This document shows positions 1 through 8,924 of a stretch of 64,000 nt of DNA, piece by piece. Under the pieces are notes generated by a model, which saw only the letters and a list, made by a program, of their open reading frames with translations, searched no databases and was not told the DNA's origin. Position 1 is the first letter of the stretch. Every line of letters begins with the position of its first letter. The stretch covers positions 1-64,000 of the forward strand of contig JALUXV010000219.1 of assembly GCA_027013165.1 (NCBI GenBank). The letters run 5' to 3'. This stretch comes from Alteromonadaceae bacterium. GTDB taxonomy: Bacteria; Pseudomonadota; Gammaproteobacteria; Enterobacterales; Alteromonadaceae. The position numbers and the translations under genes were made by a program.

Positions 1-84
1 GTATTGGTACCCCAAATAAGGGATAGTAAAAAGGAAAAGTGACAATACGAGTAACTGGGCTCGAATGGAAAAGCGTAAGCGCAT
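1..84 (-). CDS. pdsS: PdsS-like sensor histidine kinase, N-terminus only (runs off the window)
   Basis: An ATG on the minus strand at 84 opens a frame that stays open to the window edge (28 codons, starting MRLRFSIRAQ). It begins with a short basic segment followed by a hydrophobic stretch ending near IPYLGYQY, as expected for the first membrane helix of a sensor kinase. It starts 9 bases after the response-regulator stop, in the same direction, so the two form one transcription unit. The identity comes from this position next to PdsR and PdsO; the catalytic part lies outside the window. Confidence 0.6.
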   Translation of the reverse strand, partial: MRLRFSIRAQLLVLSLFLFTIPYLGYQY

Positions 85-93
85 GATCTATAA

Positions 94-780
94 CTACTGC
101 CAGCGATAACCCATACCATAAACGGTATCGATATGGTCGAACTGTGAATCAAGTTGCACAAACTTTTTGCGCATGCGTTTTATGTGCGACGTAATTGTTG
201 TGTCGTCTACAACCATTTGTGATTCGTCCATAAGTTGCTGACGGCTTTTAACATGCCCTGGGTGTTTAATCAGTGCATGAAGCATCCAAAATTCTGTCAC
301 GGTTAACGCAACAGGCTCACCATCCCAACTGACCGTCATTCGAGAAACATCTACACAAAGTTTGTTTATTCGTATCTCGTCTTGTTGCTTGACTGGAGCC
401 GCTAACAAATCAGTGCGTCTGAACAGTGCGGCAATACGGGCTAACAAGTGCGCCATACTAATATCTTTGGTGAGGTAATCATCGGCCCCCATGCGCAGCC
501 CGCTGATGGTATCAACGTCGTTATCTCTCGCGGTAAAAAATATGATGGGCAGTGTTTCAGATAGTCGGCGCAATTGTTGACACAACAAAAAACCACCTTC
601 AATTTCTTCTTTAAGACCAATATCAATGATGGCTAAGTCGGGCAATTTGGAATCAAAGGCTGCGGATGCTGATGGTCTATCCTCGTAAGCATTTACCGAG
701 TAGCCTTGGGCTTTAAGTGCAACAATATAGTTTTCTCGAATCGCCGGATCGTCTTCTACTAGTGCTATTGTTCTTGGCAT
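94..780 (-). CDS. pdsR: OmpR/PhoB-type response regulator, PdsR of the proteobacterial dedicated sortase system
   Basis: This 228-residue protein has an N-terminal receiver domain (about 1-120) with the acidic pair in VEDDP, the phospho-acceptor Asp in AIIDIGL (about residue 53), the Thr in FFTARD and the Lys in YLTKD. A winged-helix DNA-binding domain follows (about 130-228), ending in the usual VYGMGYRWQ. It is therefore a DNA-binding response regulator, activated by phosphorylation from the kinase encoded immediately downstream. The divergent neighbour is an OmpA-like protein of the PdsO type, and PdsR/PdsS/PdsO occur together with a marine-type sortase and its target. No sortase or LPXTG-like target lies inside the window, so the assignment to that system rests on family resemblance and neighbourhood. 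Confidence 0.8.
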   Translation of the reverse strand: MPRTIALVEDDPAIRENYIVALKAQGYSVNAYEDRPSASAAFDSKLPDLAIIDIGLKEEIEGGFLLCQQLRRLSETLPIIFFTARDNDVDTISGLRMGADDYLTKDISMAHLLARIAALFRRTDLLAAPVKQQDEIRINKLCVDVSRMTVSWDGEPVALTVTEFWMLHALIKHPGHVKSRQQLMDESQMVVDDTTITSHIKRMRKKFVQLDSQFDHIDTVYGMGYRWQ

Positions 781-880
781 GGTGGCGTCTCATAGTCAAT
801 TTGTTGGTACTATACCTTGGTCTTTATTCGCCGTCTTAAGTTCGGCATAAAATCCCCAAGACTGCCCCTTTTTCGCCACA

Positions 881-937
881 TTTGCCATTAAATTTCATGG
901 CTTTGCCTTTTTGTTGTCGTTGCTTTGCCCTTTTGCC
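881..937. promoter_or_regulatory. Tandem TTTGCC direct repeats between pdsR and pdsO
   Basis: TTTGCC occurs at 881, 902, 924 and 932 in the divergent intergenic region. The first three copies are 21 and 22 bases apart, about two helical turns, which suits an OmpR-family regulator bound on one face of the DNA. That PdsR binds here is inference. Confidence 0.35.
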
Positions 938-1028
938 TTTGTTTAATGAACCTACCAAACATAATCACACAACTGCACAGCGATATGTTTGATAAGTCTT
1001 AATACCAATACATTCGAAGGAATTTACA

Positions 1029-1757
1029 ATGAACAACACTAAACGTATTACAAAAGCTATCGCACTTTCTTTATTCATAACGAGTTCTGCTTCTGCATTT
1101 GCAACATCTGATAATGTTAAGCAAGATGCCGAGAAAGCAACGGCAATAGGCTTTGGAAGCGGTGTTCTGATTGGTGCGGCTGTGGCAGGTCCATTGGGAG
1201 CTATCGTAGCAGGTACAGTCGGAGCACTTATTGGCAAAGATACCGCCACAACACAAACGCTTACTGTAATGAACGCTAGCCTTAACGAAAAGAACGCTGA
1301 GCTGTACGCTTTACAACAAGCGTTTGACAATCAATCAGCTGCCCTTGAAATGGCGCGAGTTACCCATCAACAAGCTAATATGGTAGAGGCAAGCATTCCT
1401 ACACTATTGAGTAATGTGCAGTTTAAAACTGGATCAGTAGAAGTGGAGCCTGCGTTTGAGCCTCAATTGGATCTCATTGCTCATGCACTTGGCAACAATG
1501 CGTCGTTAACAATTCGCTTGACGGGGCATGCCGATCAACGTGGTGATACTCAGTTTAATCAAGCATTATCCATGCAGCGGGCGCTAAGTGTGAAGAGCTA
1601 TCTTGAAGCCAAAGGGGTAGATGGTTCGCAAATCGATGTTATCGCGGTGGGTGAGCAATACAGTAAGACTGATACCTTTGAAGGTAATTTCTTCGACAGA
1701 AAAGTTGAAATGGAAATTCGTCCGGCGGCACAGCTGGCATTAACTCAGGAGCAATAA
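1029..1757 (+). CDS. pdsO: Sortase-associated OmpA-like outer membrane protein PdsO
   Basis: This 242-residue protein starts with a Sec signal peptide (cleavage near ASAFA, about residue 25). A glycine/alanine-rich hydrophobic segment follows (about 38-68: IGAAVAGPLGAIVAGTVGALIG), then a short coiled-coil-like linker. The C-terminal OmpA/MotB peptidoglycan-binding domain (about 120-235) carries the TGHADQRGD and LSMQRALSVKSYL motifs and the later R-K-V-E-I core. The glycine-zipper segment plus OmpA domain is the layout of PdsO proteins. The start follows AAGGAA. It is transcribed away from pdsR and probably controlled by it. It should anchor to peptidoglycan at the outer membrane; its exact role in surface sorting is not known from the sequence. 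Confidence 0.75.
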   Translation: MNNTKRITKAIALSLFITSSASAFATSDNVKQDAEKATAIGFGSGVLIGAAVAGPLGAIVAGTVGALIGKDTATTQTLTVMNASLNEKNAELYALQQAFDNQSAALEMARVTHQQANMVEASIPTLLSNVQFKTGSVEVEPAFEPQLDLIAHALGNNASLTIRLTGHADQRGDTQFNQALSMQRALSVKSYLEAKGVDGSQIDVIAVGEQYSKTDTFEGNFFDRKVEMEIRPAAQLALTQEQ

Positions 1758-2082
1758 GCCCAGTACTCTTGCACCTAGGTATCACGCACGTATTGTCGAC
1801 CATTCTTGCTTGCCCTGAGCTCCCCCACTTAGGGCAAGTAACTCATCACCCTTCTGTTATTATTATATTTTGGCTTTCATCTTGAAATTACCCGTTATCG
1901 CCAACACTTCTCCTACATGTTGCAATTCTGCAAACCATCACCCCGTTTTCCTCTGAACGGACGTGATACACTTGTTTTCTTTTACCTTCGGTATTGAGAA
2001 TGAGCCATCGTGGTAACACAGGGTACATGTTCCCTTTTCACACCATAGAAGATTATCGAAAACACTCAAAAGCAGGCAAAAA
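1758..2082. other. Intergenic region with a hairpin behind pdsO
   Basis: The only clear structure is an inverted repeat, CTTGCCCT (1809-1816) with AGGGCAAG (1831-1838), followed by AT-rich sequence but no compact T-run. It may act as the pdsO terminator. No gene, tRNA or recognisable operator was seen in the rest; the promoter of the following ABC operon should lie here. Confidence 0.4.
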
Positions 2083-3003
2083 ATGAATGCGTTGGATATA
2101 AAAGGGTTAACCAAAACCTACAAAGGCGGAGTTCAGGCACTAAAAGGTGTTGATCTTACCGTGCAAGAAGGGGACTTCTTCGCATTACTTGGGCCGAACG
2201 GCGCGGGTAAATCTACTACCATAGGAATTATTAGCTCGCTAGTGAATCAATCACAGGGCGAAGTTTCTGTATTTGGTTACGATTTAGTGTCGCAAAAAGA
2301 GTTAGCTAAATCTTGTATTGGGTTAGTTCCTCAAGAATTTAACTTCAACCAGTTTGAAACGGTTATGCAAATTGTGTTGAATCAGGCTGGCTATTACGGT
2401 GTGCCCCGTTCTGTCGCTAAGGAGCGTGCAAAAAAGTACCTTGCGCAGTTAGATTTGTGGGAAAAACGCGATGCCCGTGCAAGAGAACTTTCGGGCGGTA
2501 TGAAGCGTAGGCTTATGATTGCAAGGGCGTTAATGCATGAGCCAAAGTTGCTGATCTTAGATGAACCCACCGCAGGTGTAGACATCGAGATTCGCCGAGC
2601 AATGTGGCAATTTCTCAAAGAAATCAACGAGCAAGGTATTACAATTATTTTGACAACACATTACCTCGAAGAGGCTGAAATGTTGTGTCGTAATATTGCG
2701 ATTATTAACAAAGGGACGATTGTCGAAAACACCAGCATGAAAGCGCTGTTAGCAAAGCTGAGTATTGAAACCTTTGTGTTAGATATTGCTGGGAATAGTA
2801 GCGCGCCAGTACTTGAAGGGTTTGAGTATCGCTTGCTCGACGAACACACATTGGAAGTCGATGTTGAGAAAGAGGAAGGGCTTAACCCAGTATTCACTCA
2901 ATTGTCAGAGCAAAACATTCAAGTATTGAGCATGCGTAATAAATCAAATCGACTGGAAGAATTGTTCGTTCGTTTGGTTGAATCGGCAGAACAGCAAGGG
3001 TAA
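2083..3003 (+). CDS. yadG: ABC transporter ATP-binding protein, YadG-like
   Basis: A 306-residue ABC ATPase of the exporter (ABC-2) class. Walker A is GPNGAGKST (about 38-46), the signature is LSGGMKRR (about 138), Walker B is LLILDEPTAGVD and the H-loop His is in TTHYLEEAE. A C-terminal extension of about 80 residues is typical of the YadG/NodI group. The permease partner begins 7 bases downstream, so the two are almost certainly co-translated subunits of one inner-membrane exporter. The substrate cannot be told from the sequence. yadG/yadH are usual chromosomal genes of gammaproteobacteria and nothing suggests transfer. Confidence 0.85.
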   Translation: MNALDIKGLTKTYKGGVQALKGVDLTVQEGDFFALLGPNGAGKSTTIGIISSLVNQSQGEVSVFGYDLVSQKELAKSCIGLVPQEFNFNQFETVMQIVLNQAGYYGVPRSVAKERAKKYLAQLDLWEKRDARARELSGGMKRRLMIARALMHEPKLLILDEPTAGVDIEIRRAMWQFLKEINEQGITIILTTHYLEEAEMLCRNIAIINKGTIVENTSMKALLAKLSIETFVLDIAGNSSAPVLEGFEYRLLDEHTLEVDVEKEEGLNPVFTQLSEQNIQVLSMRNKSNRLEELFVRLVESAEQQG

Positions 3004-3009
3004 ATCATT

Positions 3010-3822
3010 ATGTCTTCAGAACAGTCGTCTACTGCGCCAGCAAAAGCAAACTGGCTACAACAAAATTCAGTGGCATTAACCACTATTTGGATAAAAGAGT
3101 GCACGCGATTTTTGCGCATTTGGGTGCAAACTTTAGTGCCTCCAGCGATTACCATGAGCTTGTACTTTGTGATATTTGGAAGCCTGATTGGTGAGCGTAT
3201 TGGCCAAATGGGTGGTTTCAGCTACATGGAGTTTATCGTACCGGGGTTGATCATGATGTCGGTGATTACCAACTCCTATGCAAATGTGTCGTCGTCGTTT
3301 TTTAGTGCTAAGTTTCAACGAAATATTGAAGAGTTACTCGTATCGCCCGTACCTACATCGGTGATTATTATGGGATACGTTGGTGGCGGCGTAGCCCGAG
3401 CAGTACTTATTGGCATTATTGTTACCTTGGTATCACTGTTGTTTGTGGATGTTCGAATTCATAACATTGGTGTTATTGCTATTACATTACTGCTAACAGC
3501 CATTTTGTTTGCTACCGCAGGCTTAATTAATGCGATATTCGCGAAAACCTTTGACGATATTAGTGTGGTACCCACGTTCGTACTTACGCCGTTGACCTAT
3601 TTGGGCGGCGTGTTTTATTCACTCACATTACTACCAGAGTTTTGGCAGTGGGTGAGTAAAGCTAACCCCATTGTTTACATGGTAAATGGCTTCCGCTACG
3701 GGTTTTTGGGTGTGTCAGATGTGAATGTAGGCGTATCTCTTGCACTGTTGGTTGGGTTTAATGGCCTACTGTTCAGTGTGGCTTATTACCTGTTAAAAAC
3801 AGGCAAAGGAATTCGCAGTTAA
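3010..3822 (+). CDS. yadH: ABC-2 type permease, YadH-like
   Basis: A 270-residue integral membrane protein with about six hydrophobic segments and the ABC-2 permease pattern, including the VSPVPTSVIIMGYVGGG and TPLTYLGGVFYSLTLLPEFWQ signatures of the YadH group. It follows the ATPase by 7 bases and its stop overlaps the start of the next gene (TAATG). It forms the membrane channel of the YadGH exporter. Substrate unknown. Confidence 0.85.
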   Translation: MSSEQSSTAPAKANWLQQNSVALTTIWIKECTRFLRIWVQTLVPPAITMSLYFVIFGSLIGERIGQMGGFSYMEFIVPGLIMMSVITNSYANVSSSFFSAKFQRNIEELLVSPVPTSVIIMGYVGGGVARAVLIGIIVTLVSLLFVDVRIHNIGVIAITLLLTAILFATAGLINAIFAKTFDDISVVPTFVLTPLTYLGGVFYSLTLLPEFWQWVSKANPIVYMVNGFRYGFLGVSDVNVGVSLALLVGFNGLLFSVAYYLLKTGKGIRS

Positions 3823-4478
3823 TGTCCAAGGGCAATTCTAGAGCGATAACCACTAATCAAATAGGCGTTAACGATAAGTTGGACGCCCTAGTGGAAAAAT
3901 ACAAAAATTCGGTAAATCAGCGTCCTATCGGTGAGCATACCCAAGCGGCCTTTGATGAAGCTAGTGAGTGGCTTGCATCAGGTAGTGGAGAGATTATTTT
4001 GGATTCTTGCTGTGGAGTGGGCGAGAGCACCGCTAATTTAGCAAGAGAAAATCCAGATTGCCGGGTTATTGGCTTAGATAAATCTGAACTTCGCGTGGGT
4101 AAACACGCGCACTACAGCGCAGGACAAGACAATTACCGGGTTATTCGGGCTGACGTAAATGATTTTTGGCGGTTGGTTAATCAACATAAGTGGCAAGTAA
4201 AGCAACACTTCCTGTTGTATCCCAATCCCTATCCAAAGAAGACTCAGATACAGAAGCGTTGGCATGCTAGTGCTGCTATGCCTGATTTAATGGCGATATG
4301 CCAAGATTTGGAAGTGCGCAGCAATTGGCAGATATATGTAGAGGAGTTCGCTCAGGCCGCCACCCACTATGGTTTACACGGCGTTGTTAAGTCTATCGAT
4401 ACTACAAACCCCATGACGCCCTTCGAGCGAAAGTATTCTTCAAGTGGGCAAGCATGCTGGCGTGTTCATCTAACCTGA
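3822..4478 (+). CDS. SAM-dependent methyltransferase related to TrmB
   Basis: A 218-residue class I methyltransferase. The SAM-binding loop is LDSCCGVGEST (about 60-70), followed by the acidic end of strand 2 (VIGLDKSELRVGK) and a YPNPYPKK segment that matches the PDPWxKKRH substrate loop of tRNA (guanine-46-N7)-methyltransferase. The rest diverges from canonical TrmB, so it is best called a TrmB-like paralogue with an unconfirmed substrate. Its ATG overlaps the yadH stop, which implies coupling with that operon, although there is no obvious functional link to an exporter. Confidence 0.7.
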   Translation: MSKGNSRAITTNQIGVNDKLDALVEKYKNSVNQRPIGEHTQAAFDEASEWLASGSGEIILDSCCGVGESTANLARENPDCRVIGLDKSELRVGKHAHYSAGQDNYRVIRADVNDFWRLVNQHKWQVKQHFLLYPNPYPKKTQIQKRWHASAAMPDLMAICQDLEVRSNWQIYVEEFAQAATHYGLHGVVKSIDTTNPMTPFERKYSSSGQACWRVHLT

Positions 4479-4494
4479 ACACGCCAATACTCGT

Positions 4495-5214
4495 TTAGTG
4501 GTGTAAAGACGTTGGTGCTGGTGGACTAAACACATAGCCTTGCGCATAGCGAATACGCAGGTTATTCACGCATTCCAATAAACTCGTGGTTTCGATGTGT
4601 TCGGCTACTACACTGATGTCTTTTTTAGTGCACAGTGCCAGCATATAATCAACGTACTCTCTTACACCATTGTCTTCTTGGTAATGATGAATAAGTCCTC
4701 CGGCAAGCTTTATGCCGCGAATGGGCAACTTGAGTAGGGCGTTAATGTTCCCTGGCTTAGTACCTACATTGTCAATAAATACTCCAATGCCTGCATGCAG
4801 ACTTTGCTCAACGAACATATGCAATGCTTCTGGGTGATCCATAGCACTTGATGCACTAATTTCAATACTCACCCGAGAAGGGTTGGGGTAGTTCGCTAGA
4901 TGGGTGATAAGGGTTTTCGTAAGCGACTGATTTTGAAGATCAGTTGCACTAATGTTGATACTCCATGGAACGTTTACGTCGTGGAAGTATTGTGCAGACT
5001 GGCAAAACATAGCCTCTGTTAATGCGTGGATGTGTTGTTCGCGCTCAATCAAATACAGGAATTCACTGGGCAAAAACGTTTTATCGCCAGAGGTGATTAA
5101 TCTCGCCAAACATTCGTAACGCCATACTCTTTGGCTTTCCAAATCAATGATGGGTTGAAAGTAGGGCACGATGTCGTCAACGGCAAAGTTCTCTCGTATT
5201 TCTCTTATCGGCAT
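4495..5214 (-). CDS. Degenerate EAL-domain protein (probably not an active c-di-GMP phosphodiesterase)
   Basis: The protein is a nearly stand-alone EAL domain. The first motif is present as ECLARL, and the Asn of NISATDL, the Glu of VSIEIS, the Glu of VAEHIET and the Gln of AQGYVF are kept. The metal-binding DDFGTG motif is changed to DNVGTK, and the following KID motif reads KLA, so two catalytic Asp residues are lost. Hydrolysis of c-di-GMP is therefore unlikely, and a binding or protein-interaction role is more plausible. I chose the ATG at 5214 (MPIREIREN); a GTG at 5289 would add 25 residues with no EAL homology. It runs convergent to the methyltransferase gene. Confidence 0.7.
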   Translation of the reverse strand: MPIREIRENFAVDDIVPYFQPIIDLESQRVWRYECLARLITSGDKTFLPSEFLYLIEREQHIHALTEAMFCQSAQYFHDVNVPWSINISATDLQNQSLTKTLITHLANYPNPSRVSIEISASSAMDHPEALHMFVEQSLHAGIGVFIDNVGTKPGNINALLKLPIRGIKLAGGLIHHYQEDNGVREYVDYMLALCTKKDISVVAEHIETTSLLECVNNLRIRYAQGYVFSPPAPTSLHH

Positions 5215-5539
5215 GACCCTAAGCCTTAACTTAATGTAATGTGCTTGAAATTTTAGTATAGCACCTGATCGTAAAAGCGATTTCCTCACTAAATACTGGT
5301 ATTGGCGTTTTTCGTGTACTAGGCTGGTTTGGATCTGGCGAGCAATAAAAAAGGCGAGAGACAGATCAAAAGGGAATAATCAAACGCATGTTTATATCTT
5401 GGCGAGACTGTTAATCTGAGGTAAAGTTCGCCACTCCCAAATGAATGTGTTAAGTTTCAAATTGGCAGTATTCTGGGTTTTATCGTGGAATTCATGCTTT
5501 ACGCTAAGTGTCCATTCTTTATATTGATGAGGTGTGTGA

Positions 5540-7177
5540 GTGGGTGAAGCTCAGGTCAGTCTGGAGCACTTGTTTAGGGTATTTACTAAACCAGAGCACA
5601 AAGACTCAAAGTTAGCGCAAATAGAGCAGCATTTATCAGACAATATTTTAGATTTTTTGTCTCAGCATGTTGTGACTAAAAAAACGTCATTGGAGGAAGT
5701 TGAAAAAGACTTCGCGGATGCGTTTGTGCCTGAATCTCCAGAGTTCGTTTCAACCCATGCTGAAAGCTTACTTAACAAGTTAGTTGCTCATTCAGTCAAT
5801 ACGTACTCACCCACCTTCATTGGTCATATGACCTCTGCGCTACCCTATTTCCATTTGCCTTTATCTAAGTTGATGGTAGGGCTAAATCAAAACCTGGTTA
5901 AAATCGAAACCTCTAAAGCTTTCACGCCCTTAGAACGCCAAGTGCTTGGCATGATGCATAATTTGATTTACGACCAGTCAGACGCTTTCTATGAAGACTA
6001 TTTGCACAGCTCTCGCCATGCGCTAGGAGCATTCTGCTCAGGCGGCACTATCGCGAATATTACAGCATTATGGGTGGCAAGAAATAAATGTCTGGGCCCA
6101 GCTCCGGGGTTCTCTGGGGTTGCAAAAGCAGGATTGGCAGCGGCATATCGCCATTACGGTATCAATAATCTTGGTGTGCTTTGCAGTAAGCGAGGCCATT
6201 ACTCCTTATCAAAAGCTGTGGACGTACTAGGCATTGGGCGGGAGCAATTAATCACCCTACCAGCACCTAGACAAACCTTAGATCCTGAAAAAGCTTTGCA
6301 AGTGGGTAAGCAATACGCAGATCAGGGCAATAAGTTACTTGCTATTGTTGGCGTTGGTGGCACTACCGAAACTGGTCATATAGACCCGCTTGACGAACTC
6401 GCCGATGTTGCCGAAGAGTTAGGCTGTTGGTTCCACGTCGACGCCGCGTGGGGGGGAGCTACACTATTTTCGTCGCAAAATGGTTACAAGCTCAAAGGTA
6501 TTGAACGCGCAGATTCAGTAACCATAGACGCACACAAACAAATGTACGTGCCTATGGGGGCAGGCATGGCACTGTTTAAGAACCCTGAAGATGCTAATGC
6601 GGTACGTCACCATGCTCAGTATATTCTTCGTGCCGGCTCTAAAGACTTAGGTGCAACAACCCTCGAAGGTTCTCGAAACGGTATGGCAATGATGGTGTAT
6701 TCCGCACTGCATATATTTGGCCGTCGAGGATATGAATTGCTTATCGATAGAAGTATCGAAAAGGCAAAAGCGTTCGCTGATATGATTAGTCGTCACCCTG
6801 ACTTTGAACTCACTACATCACCTACACTTTCCTTGCTGACTTATCGCGTTGTTCCTGCTGCACTACAGCAATTGATGGCTAACTCAGATGCCGACACGTG
6901 CAAGGAAATGAACGAAAAAATAGACCGACTGGTTGTTTCAGTGCAGAAACAGCAGCGTGAAGCGGGTAAATCTTTTGTATCTCGTACGCGATTGGAAGCG
7001 GAAGATTATCCAGGTCAATGTATTACCGTATTTCGGGTAGTATTAGCTAATCCTTTAACCAGTCATAATGACTTGGCAGCGATTTTGGCAGAGCAACACC
7101 TAATTGCTACACAAACCGCTTTGTGGAATGACCTTGTTTTAGAAACAGAAAAGCGTTCAGAACGATTGAGCGCCTAA
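5540..7177 (+). CDS. panP: Pyridoxal-dependent aspartate 1-decarboxylase PanP (beta-alanine supply)
   Basis: A 545-residue group II PLP decarboxylase of the glutamate-decarboxylase fold. The cofactor Lys is in DAHKQMYVP (about residue 332), with the Asp/His pair in HVDAAWGG upstream. Its length and divergence fit the PanP family, which replaces PanD in Vibrio, Shewanella and Alteromonas by making beta-alanine from aspartate. The convergent neighbours are panC and panB, which use the product for pantothenate, and no panD is seen nearby. The start is a GTG at 5540 behind GAGGTGTG. Cytoplasmic. Confidence 0.88.
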   Translation: MGEAQVSLEHLFRVFTKPEHKDSKLAQIEQHLSDNILDFLSQHVVTKKTSLEEVEKDFADAFVPESPEFVSTHAESLLNKLVAHSVNTYSPTFIGHMTSALPYFHLPLSKLMVGLNQNLVKIETSKAFTPLERQVLGMMHNLIYDQSDAFYEDYLHSSRHALGAFCSGGTIANITALWVARNKCLGPAPGFSGVAKAGLAAAYRHYGINNLGVLCSKRGHYSLSKAVDVLGIGREQLITLPAPRQTLDPEKALQVGKQYADQGNKLLAIVGVGGTTETGHIDPLDELADVAEELGCWFHVDAAWGGATLFSSQNGYKLKGIERADSVTIDAHKQMYVPMGAGMALFKNPEDANAVRHHAQYILRAGSKDLGATTLEGSRNGMAMMVYSALHIFGRRGYELLIDRSIEKAKAFADMISRHPDFELTTSPTLSLLTYRVVPAALQQLMANSDADTCKEMNEKIDRLVVSVQKQQREAGKSFVSRTRLEAEDYPGQCITVFRVVLANPLTSHNDLAAILAEQHLIATQTALWNDLVLETEKRSERLSA

Positions 7178-7209
7178 GTACTTAGCGTCACTAGGTACTT
7201 AGGCATTTT
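7172..7209. terminator. Bidirectional terminator between panP and panC
   Basis: Inverted repeat GCCTAAGTAC (7172-7181) with GTACTTAGGC (7195-7204), then ATTTTT. It overlaps the panP stop and lies before the panC stop on the other strand, so it can serve both convergent genes. Confidence 0.75.
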
Positions 7210-7214
7210 TATGT

Positions 7215-8063
7215 TTAAAGGTTAACCGGCAAATTATCAATAAGACGAGTAGTACCAAGATAAGCTGCAATTAAAATGACCAGTGCAGTATCACCGTGTG
7301 TGGCAGGTTTTAGCGTTTTAGCATTGACTATTTTGACATAATCGGTGGCAAAACCCGTTTCATTGAGGCGCCGCGCTGTTTTCTGTGCTAGCTCAGTGAA
7401 CCCTTGCTCACCTTGTTTAAGAGATTCCCCTAATGCACACATGGCTGCATAGAGCTCTGGAGCGATTTGTTTTTCACTCTCACTCAGATACCCATTTCTA
7501 GAGCTCATCGCCAGCCCTGAGTCTTCTCTGGCCGTTGGAATACCATGGATGGTGATGGGCATAGAAAGGTCTTGCACCAAAGTGCGGATCACTTGCAGTT
7601 GCTGGAAGTCTTTTTCACCAAAAAACGCAGCATTGGGTTGCACCATATTGAATAACTTAGTAACAACGGTTGCTACGCCTCTAAAATGCCCAGGACGGCT
7701 TGCACCACAAAGAACGTGAGAAATATCTGGCACTTCCACAAAGGTTTGCTGTTTTAAACCACCCGGATACATATCCTCAACTCTGGGAAGAAAAACCGCA
7801 TCAGCACCAGCTTCGATAAGCTTAGCTTTATCTTCTTCCAACGTGCGTGGGTATGCGTCGAGATCTTCATTTTCTCCAAACTGCATGGGGTTTACGAAAA
7901 TACTCACAATGACTTTTTGTGTATTTTCTTTCGCGCGCCCGACCAGAGATAAATGACCTCGGTGTAAATTACCCATAGTAGGCACGAATCCAACAGACTC
8001 ACCTGCTTGTTTCCACTGCCCAATAAGCGTGCGAAGGGCACAGATACTCGATACTACTTGCAT
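7215..8063 (-). CDS. panC: Pantothenate synthetase
   Basis: A 282-residue enzyme that joins pantoate and beta-alanine using ATP. The adenylate-forming HxGH motif is seen in [14 protein letters not shown], and [18 protein letters not shown] and the MSSRNGYLS loop (KMSKS-like) are all present. The length matches the family. It lies 15 bases after panB on the same strand, in a panB-panC operon. The substrate beta-alanine is likely supplied by the convergent panP. Confidence 0.95.
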   Translation of the reverse strand: MQVVSSICALRTLIGQWKQAGESVGFVPTMGNLHRGHLSLVGRAKENTQKVIVSIFVNPMQFGENEDLDAYPRTLEEDKAKLIEAGADAVFLPRVEDMYPGGLKQQTFVEVPDISHVLCGASRPGHFRGVATVVTKLFNMVQPNAAFFGEKDFQQLQVIRTLVQDLSMPITIHGIPTAREDSGLAMSSRNGYLSESEKQIAPELYAAMCALGESLKQGEQGFTELAQKTARRLNETGFATDYVKIVNAKTLKPATHGDTALVILIAAYLGTTRLIDNLPVNL

Positions 8064-8078
8064 AGCTAACCTTTCTAT

Positions 8079-8873
8079 TTACTCAAAGCTGTGCTCAGCT
8101 GAAGGGAAGGTTCCATCTTGTACTTCGCTTATGTATTTGCTGACGGCTTCACGCATGTCGCCCGTTTCTTTAAGATAGTTCTTCGAAAATTTAGGCATGT
8201 AGTTGGCGCTAATGCCAAACATGTCGTGCATAACTAATATTTGCCCATCAGTGTCTTTACCTGCACCAATACCAATAACGGGAATTGTCAGTGCCTCACT
8301 AATAGTCTTACCTAAGCTAGAAGGTACACATTCGAGAACAAGTAGTTGAATACCTGCTTTTTCTAGTGCTTGTGCCTCAGCTAATAAGTGTTCTGCTTGG
8401 CTTGCTTCCCTTCCTTGTACTTTAAAGCCACCAAACACGTGAACCGATTGAGGTGTTAAGCCAAGATGGCCACATACAGGCACGCCTCGTTGATTTAGCC
8501 CTGAAATGGTATCACCTAACCAGCTACCGCCTTCTAGTTTAACCATACTCGCACCTGCGGCCATTAAAGTAGCAGCGTTGGCGTAAGTTTGCTCTGGTGT
8601 GGCGTAGCTCATGAATGGCATATCAGCTAGTACAAATGCTCTTGATGTTCCACGACGTACGCTGCGCGTATGGTAGGCAACATCGTCTACAGTAACAGGT
8701 AAAGTGTCGTCTTGCCCTTGAAGTACCATGCCTAATGAATCACCGATGAGCATAGCGTCGATACCTTGCTCGTCGAACATTTTGGCGAAACTAGCGTCGT
8801 ATGCGGTTAGTGATGTGATTTTTTCACCTGCTTGCTTTTTCTTCAACAAGCTGGAAACCGTAACTTTTTTCAT
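8079..8873 (-). CDS. panB: 3-methyl-2-oxobutanoate hydroxymethyltransferase
   Basis: A 264-residue protein with the PanB motifs: [14 protein letters not shown] near the start, [10 protein letters not shown] (metal/substrate site), [16 protein letters not shown] and IGIGAG. It transfers a hydroxymethyl group from methylene-tetrahydrofolate to alpha-ketoisovalerate, the first committed step to pantoate. It is cytoplasmic and forms an operon with panC downstream; folK lies 51 bases upstream on the same strand. Confidence 0.95.
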   Translation of the reverse strand: MKKVTVSSLLKKKQAGEKITSLTAYDASFAKMFDEQGIDAMLIGDSLGMVLQGQDDTLPVTVDDVAYHTRSVRRGTSRAFVLADMPFMSYATPEQTYANAATLMAAGASMVKLEGGSWLGDTISGLNQRGVPVCGHLGLTPQSVHVFGGFKVQGREASQAEHLLAEAQALEKAGIQLLVLECVPSSLGKTISEALTIPVIGIGAGKDTDGQILVMHDMFGISANYMPKFSKNYLKETGDMREAVSKYISEVQDGTFPSAEHSFE

Positions 8874-8924
8874 GGCACCTACCTAAGATGAACTATCGTG
8901 TCGCGAACTATACGGATTTTGCTG

